The position numbers and the translations under genes were made by a program. Under the pieces are notes generated by a model. That model was given only the letters and a program-made list of their open reading frames with translations. It did not search any database and had not been told where the DNA came from. From positions 123,706,880 to 123,770,879 of the forward strand of contig CM051456.1 in assembly GCA_028274465.1 (NCBI GenBank): a stretch of 64,000 bases of DNA, given 5' to 3'. This document shows, in pieces, positions 1 through 17,055 of this stretch (positions within the stretch are counted from its first letter, which is position 1; every line of letters starts with the position of its first letter). Source of the DNA: Plantago ovata. Its lineage: Eukaryota > Streptophyta > Magnoliopsida > Lamiales > Plantaginaceae.

Positions 1-6684
<6,684 letters not shown>

Positions 6685-7746
6685 AAAGTATTCATCGATC
6701 AATTTACGAGCATTTGTACTTCTAAAATGCCAGAAGCAGCAAGAAAGTTGCATCTTCGAGGTGAAGTAAGTCTCTTGATCTATACTCTCTGTGAAGGAGG
6801 GAAACAGACAACGAGAGTGGGCTTCATTAGACTCGTCTTGTGTACGCTCTACAACAATTTACAGAGGGACGGAGCAGGTTCACCTGTAGCGCTTGGGCAT
6901 GCTGCTGCATCTGCATGAGTAATTTTCTTGTAGTTTTAGGTTAGTTGATGATATTGTATACTACATTTCTAATCATGTTTAGAGGTGGAAAGAATAGACT
7001 AATTATGGCTTTCTATGATTTTATAGTGGTCACTTGCATAGGACCTTGTATAATTGTCCACTTGCTTCATAAATTTGTGTTTCTTTTTCTTCCTAATATC
7101 TAGCTGCTAGATTATGAGTTAGTTGTTGAGTACAAATAATATACTAGAAGTATATCTTTATATTGCAACCTGTAATCTCATCAGTTTTAGCTGACATGAA
7201 ATAATAATATACAGTTGCTTCTGGTATTCCCAGTCCTTGATGCTGAAACAGTGAAACCTGAGTTTGCATGGATAGACATTGAATTTAGGATGGTCTATAA
7301 TTTTCTGTACTCTGTCAGTTGCAAACAATTATATAAGCGATTCTTAAGTTTCAAAACATCTTAAAATGTTAAATAAACTATTATTTATTTAGCTGACATT
7401 ATTTACAACAACCTGTTTATCTGCTCCATTAGAACTTTTGGGTGTTTGATACGACCTTATCTGTGATTTTATTTGGCAATCTGTATTTATTTGGCTTTTT
7501 TGTGTGTTTGATATGACTTTATCGGTGATCTTGTTAGGCAATTTGACTTTATTTAGCTAAAAGGATAATGTGGTTTAATTATAATAAGAATTGTAAATGT
7601 CAATAAATTAACTAAATTAACTCTCACTTGAAAGTTTACACTATATTAGTAAATCTTTTCAAAAAAGAAAGATGTTTTGTCGGTTACCATTCTCATTCTC
7701 ATGTCGAGAGGCTTGAGAGCTTGATGAAGATTCTAATTTAAGAGGC
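6685..7746. other. 3' flank of the AAA-ATPase gene and AT-rich spacer
   Basis: The first few hundred bases are probably 3'UTR. At 7440-7560 two diverged copies of a segment containing TGTTTGATA, TTTATC and TTTATTTGGC follow one another. I see no coding exon or RNA gene. Confidence 0.6.
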
Positions 7747-7754
7747 TCGAGAAG

Positions 7755-7809
7755 CAGTGGCGGACGCAGGAATTTCAGTAAGGAGAGGCAAAAAATTTCC
7801 CATTAATTG

Positions 7810-7852
<43 letters not shown>

Positions 7853-8319
7853 AACGTTTGATGTCTTATTAACCCTAAATCATGTCGGAAACGTAATTTA
7901 CGAAGTTATTATAGTTCTACAATGTAGCTTCGTAAATTACATTTCTGACATGATTTAAAATTAATATGAGGTCAAACATCATTAGAAAAAATAAAGAAGA
8001 ATTATATACAACTAATCAAATGCTTATATGGTATAATATTGTTTGTTAAATTAAATAGAACATTATAACCAAAGACGAAAAATAATGGAAGATATAGTAC
8101 AAGGGAAAAAATTAATCCAAAGCCAAAAAGTGAAAAATAAATAAAAAGAGGAGAAGCAGGAGTTGAACCTGGGTGGGAAAAATGCCAATCCACCTTTCCA
8201 GTCGGGCAAACTAGAATTTATGTCTTATTTTGTGGTCTTATTTAAAAAAGGGTATAATAACTAGTTAAAAACAAAAATCAAGCGGAGGCCTCCCCTTGGC
8301 TATACGTAGGTCGCCCCTG
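7755..8319. mobile_element. Non-autonomous hAT-like element, 565 bp, with 8-bp target duplication
   Basis: The element starts CAGTGGCGGACGCAGG and ends GGTCGCCCCTG, an imperfect terminal inverted repeat of the CAGGGGCG type. It is flanked on both sides by the identical 8-mer TCGAGAAG (7747-7754 and 8320-8327), the duplication length made by hAT transposases. There is no transposase reading frame. Near the 5' end are a 30-base T run and a large internal inverted repeat (about 7859-7981) with arms around CATGTCGGAAACGTAATTTA and its complement. It is therefore a MITE-like passenger that probably depends on a transposase encoded elsewhere. Confidence 0.85.
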
Positions 8320-8327
8320 TCGAGAAG

Positions 8328-9498
8328 GCCTAGCCACTCTTAAATAATTAGTCATGTTAATTTCAACGTTATTTTATCACCATATCAATTCGTTAATAAA
8401 ACACAAAATTAAAAGAGAGCAACTCTCTTTATGTTCGGTTTTGTTTGCATTCGGTCTAGCTTAATTACAAGCAAAGAAAAGGTATTGAAATAAATAAATG
8501 CATAAGTAGCAAAAACAAGTAGCGAATGACTTTTTTCATATTTTACCAATTAAATAACACTTCAAGACAAACACCGGTATAAACTTATAGAGTACTAATA
8601 ATATTTATAGAAAACTTATATACACCACACGTCATCAACAACGAAAAACATACAAAATCCAACCAATCTAATATATAACTCTAGATTCACTATTGAATTA
8701 CAAAGTTATTTTATTACATAATAATGATCCATACATGATACATGTAAATTGTTTTAATCTTTTATCCTTTCTTGTTTCATTTTATTTTATTTCATAAAAT
8801 ATTTTTATTTATTTCTCACTACGCGCTTTTTATTACGGTACATGAATAGTGAATAACGTCATAAAATTGGAAGTGCAAAATATTTTATTGTAATAACTCA
8901 TACTTAATCCGTTGCAGTGGATTTTGTAAGTGTATTTTGTTTATGTGTTTAATTAAATTTGACCCTAATAAATATTAAATAATACCAAAAAATAATTAAT
9001 TAAACTATATTACCAAATTAGATACACTATATTTTTATAACATACATTTATAAAATTAATTTTTCATTATAATTAGTAATAATTAAAAGTCAAACGGAAC
9101 ATAAAATATTAGCAAAACAAAGGTGAAAAATTATTGAACCGATGAATAATACAGTATAATCAGTTAAAATGCAACATTGGTAGCCAAATCTGAACTTTTG
9201 AGCATTAGAGACCAGTGCATTGACTTCATGTGACACTGTCTAATTTCTTCAAGACAAAAAGCAATCCTTAGCCGCCTTGTTTAAATACAAACTATTTTAC
9301 TTAATTCAACCTTTACCCCCAAATAACCTCATATTTCAACAAATAACCCCCAACAAATTACACAACAACACCCCTTCCACTATCCACTCTTCAGATCTCT
9401 CCCATTCATTTTCAGTTACTGTCAAAACTCTCTTTACCGTTTACACTTGATCAGCATCATCATCATCATCATCTCAAGCTCAAACCATAATCCGTTGG
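8328..9498. other. AT-rich intergenic region and 5' leader of the next gene
   Basis: Mostly very AT-rich with no recognisable gene. From about 9350 the sequence becomes pyrimidine-rich with a short CAT microsatellite at about 9459-9475, typical of a plant 5'UTR. A TATA-like TTTAAATA lies at about 9282-9289. Promoter assignment is tentative. Confidence 0.45.
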
Positions 9499-11550
9499 AT
9501 GGCCGATTCCCACGAAAAAGGAGGCAAGTCTTTGATGGTTTACAGTATTATTACTTCTTCTTTCCTTATTTCACTTGTGCTGCTGTATCTCCCTAGTTTT
9601 TCTTGCCTTGTTCTTGCATCATCAGATCTGCATACTACTTCTAACTTACTAACCGAAAAGGATACTACAAACACAGACCCTTTTGCTCAGAGTAGTGATT
9701 TTCCATCTTGTAATTGTAAGGGTGTTGATTTATTACTAAATAAACAGCAGCTCCAATTGGAAAGCCTTCAAGAGTTGGTAAAGAACCTTTCTCACCTTGT
9801 CTCTAGGTTAGAAACCCATTTACTTGAGGTCCCTCAAAAGGTCAATAAAGTAACTTTAGAATCTGTTCATGATGACAATAGGGTTGTTGTTAGTACTACA
9901 GTTAAACAAGATGAGGGTTTGAGTGGTGATGGTGGTGCTGTTAAGGTAGGTGTTTCGCTTGCAGACGAGGCGAAATCGAGCCCGGTATTGGTTACTAGGT
10001 ATAATGCCTTTTGGTCAGACAGGTTTCAGTTTATATCAGCTGTGCAGCTGAGCTCTGATCCTACATGTCTCAACATATTGCCTTTTAGGGATTTTGATGG
10101 TTTAAGCAAGTATTTCGCGGTTGGAGGTGATGAGGGCAAGTTGAATGTGTTTTCCAAGGGTGGAGACTTTTCGGGAGTATTTGACATGTTTTTGGAATCA
10201 GAGGAGTCTTCTCCTATTTCGTCGATGGTGTCTTTCTTGTTGTTTTACAAGAATGAGAGCTTGGTTGTCACAGGGCACGAAAACGGGGTCATTGTTATGA
10301 ACCGTGTTTGGGAGGTTCCCAATACTAATGGCGAAGAGTCGAGTACACTCCTTCTGGGAAGAGTTGGGAGATTTGCGATGCCAGAGGGGGGTGGGTCGCG
10401 GATCAGTATATTAGAGGTGCACCATGTTGGGAGAAAAAGATACATACTGGCAACGGATGGGAGTGGGAAAATTGCTGTCTTTAGAGAAGATGGAAGTGTT
10501 TATGGGACTGCTACTCCAAGAGGACGGCCGGTTGCATTCTTGAAGCAAAGGCTTATGTTTCTCACGGATACTGGGGCTGGGTCGTTGGATTTGAGGAGCA
10601 TGAAACTTAAGGAATCCGAATGTGAAGGGTTGGAGAATTCCTTAGTAGAGAATTATGTTTTTGATGCCATGGACCGGTCGAAGGCTTATGGTTTCACATC
10701 TGATGGCAATTTGGTTCAAACATCTTTGTTGGGTGATGCCATGAACTTCAAATGTCGGATTAGATCAAAGAGGAGTGTGGATTTGGACAAACCCCTGGCC
10801 ATTGAGGCTATTAAAGGCTATTTACTGATTTCTGATTCACAAAAGGTTCTTGTGTATAATGTATCAACTCAGCAGTACGTAAGGTCTGGCGGATTGAGGC
10901 TCTTGTTCTCTGCTGGCCTTTATGAGATTATAGCATCTTTTATACAGCAAACCCTCGATATTTCTCCTGAAAAGAAACTCGATATCCCATTGGTAGCCAG
11001 TGACCATGAGAAGCTTGTTGTTATTAGTCTTGGGAATGGGTATGTGGCAATGTATAAATCCAACCTCCCAGTTTTCAAAAACGAGTTCAACAGTATATTA
11101 TGGACAAGTCCCGTTTTGTTTTTCCTTATTTTTCTCTTTGGGGCATGGCATTTCTTCGCTAAGAAGAAGGAAGTCTTTACCGCATGGGGACCCGATGATC
11201 CATTTACTTCTGAATCTATCACAAAGGGAGCTCCATTGGGGTCTGGTTCAGGTCCAGGTGACAAGTCCTCTGCTGAATCTTCTAGAAGTACTGAAATAAT
11301 GGATACAAGAGGTGGCAATGGCTTGAGAGGTCCTCCAAGAAGGTATGTATCTCCACCACGATATTCTGGTGCAGGAGCAAGTCCGTACAGGGCAGGTTCT
11401 GAAACGGATGGTAGACCTGCTCCTGTAGACCCTCGCTATAGAGCGACTCCGGAACTGAAATATAGAGGTTCAAATGTGGAACCTGCTGGTGTTCCGAAGA
11501 GGAGGGATGGTTATTTAGTAAACGGACAGGTAGTGGATGATACCAATTGA
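9499..11550 (+). CDS. Predicted membrane protein with beta-propeller-like lumenal domain (At1g75140-like)
   Basis: Intronless 683-residue gene. It resembles the plant family annotated as 'uncharacterized membrane protein At1g75140'; this match is from memory. Visible parts: an N-terminal signal-anchor or signal peptide (about residues 13-40); a heptad-rich amphipathic stretch (about 72-108, QLQLESLQELVKNLSHLVSR) likely to form a coiled coil; a long region (about 165-510) of repeating short beta-strand segments such as GGDEGKLNVF, TGHENGVIVM and TDGSGKIAVF, suggesting a WD/PQQ-like propeller; a second membrane span (about 531-553, SPVLFFLIFLFGAW) followed by KKK; and a basic, proline- and glycine-rich tail. 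The topology suggests a propeller inside the endomembrane lumen with a cytosolic tail. Function is unknown. The chosen ATG is the first in frame after a pyrimidine-rich leader. Confidence 0.85.
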   Translation: MADSHEKGGKSLMVYSIITSSFLISLVLLYLPSFSCLVLASSDLHTTSNLLTEKDTTNTDPFAQSSDFPSCNCKGVDLLLNKQQLQLESLQELVKNLSHLVSRLETHLLEVPQKVNKVTLESVHDDNRVVVSTTVKQDEGLSGDGGAVKVGVSLADEAKSSPVLVTRYNAFWSDRFQFISAVQLSSDPTCLNILPFRDFDGLSKYFAVGGDEGKLNVFSKGGDFSGVFDMFLESEESSPISSMVSFLLFYKNESLVVTGHENGVIVMNRVWEVPNTNGEESSTLLLGRVGRFAMPEGGGSRISILEVHHVGRKRYILATDGSGKIAVFREDGSVYGTATPRGRPVAFLKQRLMFLTDTGAGSLDLRSMKLKESECEGLENSLVENYVFDAMDRSKAYGFTSDGNLVQTSLLGDAMNFKCRIRSKRSVDLDKPLAIEAIKGYLLISDSQKVLVYNVSTQQYVRSGGLRLLFSAGLYEIIASFIQQTLDISPEKKLDIPLVASDHEKLVVISLGNGYVAMYKSNLPVFKNEFNSILWTSPVLFFLIFLFGAWHFFAKKKEVFTAWGPDDPFTSESITKGAPLGSGSGPGDKSSAESSRSTEIMDTRGGNGLRGPPRRYVSPPRYSGAGASPYRAGSETDGRPAPVDPRYRATPELKYRGSNVEPAGVPKRRDGYLVNGQVVDDTN

Positions 11551-12464
11551 TTGTGTTTGTTTTCCAGTACTAAGTAATCACGTGTATGGTCCTCGATGTA
11601 TCACACTTGCCATTAGGCAGTCCTTGTAATTCTGTAACATGTTATAGTGGAAGGCAAACGGTTAGAGAAGTCTAAAGCATTTGTTACCGAAAAATTTCAC
11701 TTGTGAATCTGTGTGATATTAATGGAGTTTTTCGCCTAAGGTGATATGGATTCTAACAGAGCTATTGAAGGCAAAATCATTCATATGAGCAGAGCACTGT
11801 TTTAGTTTCATGTAAAGAACAGGGTTCATTACAACGGGAGTAAAACCGAATCGAGCAAGACAGCACACCTGAAGTCTGTTGCCTGTTAAGTTCGGCTACT
11901 GATGGTGGTAAATCGCAGATGCTGCAGCAGCTACGTTATACATGTTGGTTGCTATCTGAGGTATGAATTAATTATCTTCTTTTCTTTTCTTTTTTTTTCT
12001 TTTTTTGTCTTCGGTCTTCTTTCTGCTCTGCAGTTTTAGTCCAAGTGGAATTGCACAGTGTGTTCACTGGAATCATCAATTTACTTCTAGTTTAACAAGT
12101 AATCGTTGTGAATGTTTGATCTTTGTTTCGTTGGAGCCTTGTAACATTTTCCTGATTCCCTACGGGACCATTGAATATTTCTAGTTCTGGTGTGTTCATG
12201 TAGTTGAGAATGAATCTCACTGATCATATGATCCATTAGTAACATTGGAATCTTTGTTACTCCTAAACATTTCTAGTACTGAATTTGTTTAAGGCTTGAG
12301 ATTTTCTTTTAGCAGTATACAGATGCTTACAAGTGTTTCCCTTCTGTCCAGTTTATATCACTTCAATTATACATTGGCTGCTCAGTCCTGGTCAATTTAG
12401 AGAAGCAGCAAAAGTACTTGCAACTTGCAGTTGTTAATGAAATGTAGTCTTGTTTGATAATTCA
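11551..12464. other. 3' flank and spacer
   Basis: Probably 3'UTR of the membrane-protein gene followed by non-coding spacer. A possible GT donor lies at about 11961 after GCTATCTGAG, so a spliced 3'UTR or a short non-coding exon cannot be excluded. No open coding segment or RNA gene is recognised. Confidence 0.4.
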
Positions 12465-12466
12465 TA

Positions 12467-12758
12467 CTTCCTCCTCCGTCCCTATTAAAGTTTCTCTTTT
12501 GATTTTGTTTACTTTTTTTAGTCTCTGTTTGACTCCGAATTAATCTTAAATCGTACTGGAAAATCAATATTTGAAATTATATTATGAAAGTGTAAATTTA
12601 TATTTTATAATATAATTTTCAAAATTACTTTTTAGATATGAATTAGGATTTTTAGATATGAATTAGGATTAATTAGGAGTCAAACAGATACTAAAATAAA
12701 TCATCAACGAAATCAAATTGGAAATCAAATTGGAAGCTTTAAATTTTACCAGGGGGAG
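12467..12758. mobile_element. Stowaway-like (Tc1/Mariner) MITE, about 292 bp
   Basis: The termini are CTTCCTCCTCCGTCCCTATT and, at the other end, the complement of CTCCCCCTGGTAAAATTTAA, bounded by TA on both sides (12465-12466, 12759-12760). Inside, GTCTCTGTTTGACTCC is mirrored by GGAGTCAAACAGATAC, giving the hairpin shape typical of Stowaway elements. A 20-bp internal unit (TTTTTAGATATGAATTAGGA) is duplicated in tandem at about 12630-12670. No coding capacity. Confidence 0.8.
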
Positions 12759-12769
12759 TAAGTACTAGG

Positions 12770-13782
12770 GGGCTGTTTGGTTCTATAGGAAAAGGAAAAG
12801 TTTTGGTCATTTTGCCTCACTTTTCCTTGATTGGTTCATAGGAAAAGATAGTAGAAAATGTCTCAATCCGGTCAGACCATACTTTTCTTTTTAGTAACCG
12901 GAAATGAGATTGATGGACTTTTGTGCATGAAATTGAAAAACTTTTCCTACTTCTTTTACATGGGGGGCATGTATTCCATATTGGAAAAGTTTCAATTTTT
13001 CGTAGTTACAAATTTAACCCTGAAAACACAATATTATTGTCAAATTGACCTCATCAATAGTAATTTAGTAAATTACTAAAATTCCCTCATCGAATAAAAT
13101 CATCTCCATCTCTCTCGAAAATCAATCCATCTCTCTTTCTCTTCTACTAAGTCTATGAAAATCCATGGAAACCTAGGTCAATCGAAGAGCACCAATCAAA
13201 TCAAGCTTTGGAGTAAACACAACGATCACTTCTTCTGCTCGTCTCTGAAAATTCTAATCGATCGAAGAGGCACCAATCAAGCTCGTCTCTGAAAATTCTG
13301 GAGATGGACCACGATCTGTTGGTAAGTGATCCGAAGCCTATTTAGATCAATTTGGGAATAGTTGAGTTCAAATCACTTTTGATATAACATATATTCACTG
13401 CTTTTCCGCTATTCGAAGCCTGATTGCAGAAAAGGCCAATTTCGTTAATAAGGCCCTTGACGACGCCGTTTCAGTTAAGAACCCAAACCCTAAACCCTCC
13501 GATTGTCGTCAGAGCGATGGGTATAGGGAAGAGAGAGAGGGAAAGGAGAGTAGGATGGCCGATGTTACAGTGAGGAGAAAGGCGATGCTGCATAATTATT
13601 TTTTTTTTCTTTTTTTTTTAGTCTCTTGTTTTCAAACTGGTTCAACTTATTTTTCCTAACTCAAAATAACAAACCAATCAGTGAAAAGTTCAACTTTTCC
13701 TAGTACATTTCCCTCTTTTCTATTGAACCGGATTTCCTAGGAAAAAAAACTTTTCCTTTTCCTACTCAGAACCAAACAGCCC
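12770..13782. mobile_element. 1013-bp inverted-repeat DNA element with GGGCTGTTTGGTTC termini
   Basis: The left end GGGCTGTTTGGTTCTATAGG is matched by the complement of the right end, GGGCTGTTTGGTTCTGAGTAGG. The outer 40-50 bp, including AAAAGGAAAAGTTTT, also correspond. The flanks read CTAGG on both sides (12765-12769, 13783-13787), giving a duplication of 3 (CTA, Harbinger-like) to 5 bp depending on where the end is placed. No transposase is seen. The inner part (about 13280-13560) contains ordinary-looking sequence such as AACCCAAACCCTAAACCCTC, possibly captured host DNA. It lies 11 bp from the Stowaway element. Confidence 0.75.
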
Positions 13783-13787
13783 CTAGG

Positions 13788-14250
13788 TGTGTGAATTATT
13801 CTTTTAAGACGTTGACTGCAATATAATATAGTGTGTCAGGTTCAGATTCATCAGAAGGCGTAGATCGCCTGGGGATTCTAAATGTCTATATGACCTATAT
13901 GACCAAGAAGATTGGCTATGTATGCATCATCCTTGGTTAAATGTTAGTAGGTTACGCGACCTTGAATGAGAGCGCTTAACATATTGTTAACTAAATCGAA
14001 CGGTGTTTTATATAATCCGTTTAGAACAACAAATCTAGGCCCAGAACAACAAACCCATTCAAACATACGGCTATATCTAAAGGAAGAAATTGTTGGCCTT
14101 CTACAATGTTCAATTACTCAAATCTACCTAAACCTTGATAATTCAACCACTTAAATTCATAATTAATCAGGTGCCAATTGAATAGATCTAGGTGTTATAG
14201 CTTTAGTTATTATCATGCACATGTTCTCAGGGCAGTTGTCATAATAGATT
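13788..14250. other. Spacer without recognised features
   Basis: Non-coding and moderately AT-rich. I see no exon, RNA gene or repeat signature. Confidence 0.5.
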
Positions 14251-14369
14251 AATTTCAGACCTCTAATAACTTTGCTTTTATCTTTTTAGTTTTTTTTTTC
14301 CGATCTAGATCTATTTTCTCCTTTTGTTCTAGATCTAGGTCTCTTTTTCTGTGCGTTTTCAGCTGGCCT

Positions 14370-15065
14370 CTTGTTGTTCCGTGGTGTTGCTCACTGAATC
14401 GGGTGGTGGTGCCGTGGTGTAGCACATTGAATCGGGTGGTGGTGTCGTGGTGTTGCACAGTGAATCGGGATTGATGGTGGTCATGGTGAGGTGTCTGTCG
14501 TGGTGGCCGTAGGGGCGGAACGGCGGAGATGTGGTGGCGAAGTGGTAGTGAGGAGAAGAAAGGTGGAGAGGTGATGGTGGACGGAGGCGTTGGAATGGAG
14601 CGAAGAGGTGGTTGTGCGTGGTCTTGGTTATGGTGGTGCGTGGTGGTGATGGGTGGAGATGATGGGTGGCTTGTAGGGGCAGAGGGCAGGGGCGGTTTAC
14701 ACAGTGAATCGGGTGGTGGTTTAGGGGCGAATCCTACCCCCAATCTTACTACGCACAGATCTTTAGTTGACGTTAGGTTTTGGAGGTGGAGGAAGAGTGT
14801 CTGTAATTTGATGGGTTTAGGTTTAGGAGGTGGTGACGAAGTTGTTGGTGGTGACGAAGCTTCTGGACTCTAGGTGGTGACGAAGTTGTTGGTGGTGACG
14901 AAGTTTCCAGACGTTAGGTGGTGACGAAGCTGTCGAATTCTAGGTGGTGACGAAGCTGTTGGTGGTGAAGAAGTTGCCGGACGTTAGGTGGTGATGAAGT
15001 TGTTGGTGGTGACGAAGCTATCGGACGCTAGGTGGTGACGAAGTTGTTGGTGGTGAAGAAGTTGT
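14370..15065 (+). repeat. GGTGGTGACGAAG-type minisatellite and related GTGGTG-rich repeats
   Basis: At 14370-14475 a unit of about 45 bp containing GAATCGGGTGGTGGTG(C/T)CGTGG repeats about three times. From about 14827 to 15064 a unit around GGTGGTGACGAAGTTGTTGG recurs eight or more times with variation. The strand asymmetry produces long open frames of low complexity on both strands (for example an antisense Pro/His-rich frame at 14255-14743) that I do not regard as genes. Confidence 0.8.
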
Positions 15066-15099
15066 TGCTGACTAAGGTGAAGTCGGTGGTTTAGGGTCG

Positions 15100-15630
15100 G
15101 GTGAGCACGTTTTTCATTCCATATCTTTTTCTGATGATGTTTTCCTACTGTATGACCGAATCTTTCGCAACAATCCCGGAGCTCTTCGAGCTGCGACGAC
15201 GGGAGGGAAGCTGGTTTGGGGAAGAAGTTTATTTATGTGCTCAGCTCGAACTACTTTCACTATTTCGTTAAAGCTCGCCGTCTCATGTTCTGCGAAATTG
15301 CTACGCCTCGAAGAATCAGTTGCTTCACATTTGTCGTTTGTGATATGTGACGTTGGAAGGGCAAGGCTTGACCGGAGCAAAGGTGGGTTGGGATGGAGAT
15401 GTGGAGCGGGCTGGCATGTTTATATGCTGAGGTGGGATTGTTATGGAAGGTTGAGATGGCGATTGAGATGGAAGGGCGTGTGGGTTTTGAGGTTTGGGCG
15501 AGGTGTTCCTTGTTCGGTTGGTTCGTTTTTCCTTTTGTTGTTGTTTTTACGTTTGTGTGTTTTTGTTGTTGTGTTTCGAGCATTTCTTATGCTCGTTTTA
15601 TTATTTTAATTAATAAAAAAGAAAATTTGG
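15100..15630 (+). mobile_element. Possible 3' end of a non-LTR retrotransposon (LINE-like)
   Basis: After the minisatellite, the sequence ends in a T/G-rich tract (TTGTTGTTTTTACGTTTGTG), then TTTCGAGCATTTCTTATGCTCGTTTTA with a small GAGCAT/ATGCTC hairpin, and an AATAAAAAAG-like tail at about 15610-15622. From memory this resembles the 3' ends of plant L1-type LINEs. No endonuclease or reverse transcriptase domain is visible, so this would be a badly decayed or 5'-truncated copy. Confidence 0.3.
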
Positions 15631-15649
15631 CCGCTTCAAAAAATACCTG

Positions 15650-15995
15650 GGGTGGGTAGGGCCATGGCCCTACCTGTCCCACCAAATTTCAAAAAGAAAA
15701 TTTTTTTTATGTATTTTAATGTAAAAAAAATTATATTTGTATTTTCAAAATAAATTCATTGTGTGATGTATCCAATATTGTTTATTAATGTTAAATGCTG
15801 TTAAGTAAATTTTACAATAAAATTTAGTTACATTGGTCATTAATTTAATAAAAATCTCTAATTTTATAATAAAATATGACTATATGGATAAGAAATTCAA
15901 TAAAATTTTCTTTCAAAATATTTATTTATCATTATTAAGTAAAAAAAATAAATAAATTGGCCCTAGGCGTTCGAAAATCCTAGCTTCGCCCCGAT
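15650..15995. mobile_element. Remnant of a CAGGGGCG-type DNA transposon
   Basis: The left part holds an almost perfect palindrome, GTAGGGCCATGGCCCTAC, within GGTGGG...CCCACC (15651-15683). The right part ends AAAATCCTAGCTTCGCCCC (to about 15993), matching the subterminal sequence of the common plant CAGGGGCGAAGCTAGGATTT elements. The matching left terminus is missing, so boundaries and target duplication cannot be given. Confidence 0.45.
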
Positions 15996-15996
15996 T

Positions 15997-16894
15997 TCAA
16001 CTTCCTTCTCTCCCTCTCTTTGCTCAGATACATTTATCACATCTCATATATGTTGGGGTATATATATCTTCATTACTGTGAATGCGTAAGAATCAACTGG
16101 ATTAACATACTCGGTTAGGTTGTTTTGGACTTCGGACTAACATGTTTTTGGAGGGAAAGTATGTTACAAAAATGGATTGATGACCATGATATTGAATCTG
16201 GGAATTGGACGGCTGTCTGAGTCTCAGTAACAGACTTTTGGAACCCTGACTATGCAACCGCTGATCAATCTTGGATTGATCTGTATCGTTCATTGTCTGT
16301 TATATAAGGCTAGATTGAGTTTTAATCATGTTTTCGATTCAATAATCATATAGTGCTTAATTAGCTCAACAATTAGCATTATATCTATCGCGGGCTAAAG
16401 TAATTAATTAAAACATCACAAAAGGCCGATTAAAAAACGCATAGAATATAGCGAGTATCTTATCAGAGTAATTACCCAATGTGAGAAAAATATGTTGAGA
16501 TCTAGAGTGACTTATATTAGAAACTTAATTAAATTCCCACACTGATTTTTAAAATATTTTGAAATACGACATATAAATTGTACGAAATTCTACTTTTAAC
16601 GTGACATTTTAATGGAATGATAGTCAAAGATCGATATAACAGGGACGGTATAAAATTTTACCCAGAAATACAGGTGTTAGGTTAAGTAAAGGCTCACTGA
16701 TTCAAAACTAAGCACTCTAAGATCCTAATGGATTGCTCGGAAAGTCTTATGGCTTTATACTACTAATACTAATACTAGATAGAAGAGTTTTTACGAATCT
16801 TTCTTGAAAGTGTCAAACAATTAATTTTATCTAGAAAATTTCACTAGAAAAAGAAGAAAAACTCCTCTCTAATAAACTACTTCATCCGGATCAC
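15997..16894. other. Spacer without recognised genes
   Basis: AT-rich non-coding DNA with nothing recognisable beyond short simple-sequence runs. Confidence 0.5.
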
Positions 16895-16897
16895 TAA

Positions 16898-17052
16898 GGC
16901 TCTGTTCTTTTCATCTGAACAGAAATAAACTGAACTGAACTGAATGAAGCTGAACTGAACTGAACTTAATGCATCTGAAGTGAGCATGATGAATCTCAAC
17001 TGATCTGAACTGAACTTAAAATAATCAATTTTCAAACGAAGAGAATAGAGCC
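16898..17052. mobile_element. Tourist-like (PIF/Harbinger) MITE, 155 bp, GAACT family copy 1
   Basis: The ends are GGCTCTGTTCTTTTCATCTG and the complement of GGCTCTATTCTCTTCGTTTG, flanked by TAA on both sides (16895-16897 and 17053-17055), the Harbinger-type duplication. The interior is built of CTGAACTGAACTGAA-type pentamer repeats with TTAATGCATCTGAA blocks. At least four relatives occur in this window, making it the best-preserved guide to the family's ends. Confidence 0.85.
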
Positions 17053-17055
17053 TAA

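Noticed and set aside
14255-15609. Long open frames on both strands (for example a Pro/His-rich frame of 162 residues)
   Set aside because: They are by-products of the GGTGGTG minisatellites and G-rich flanks. No domain, no splice context, and both strands are open at once.
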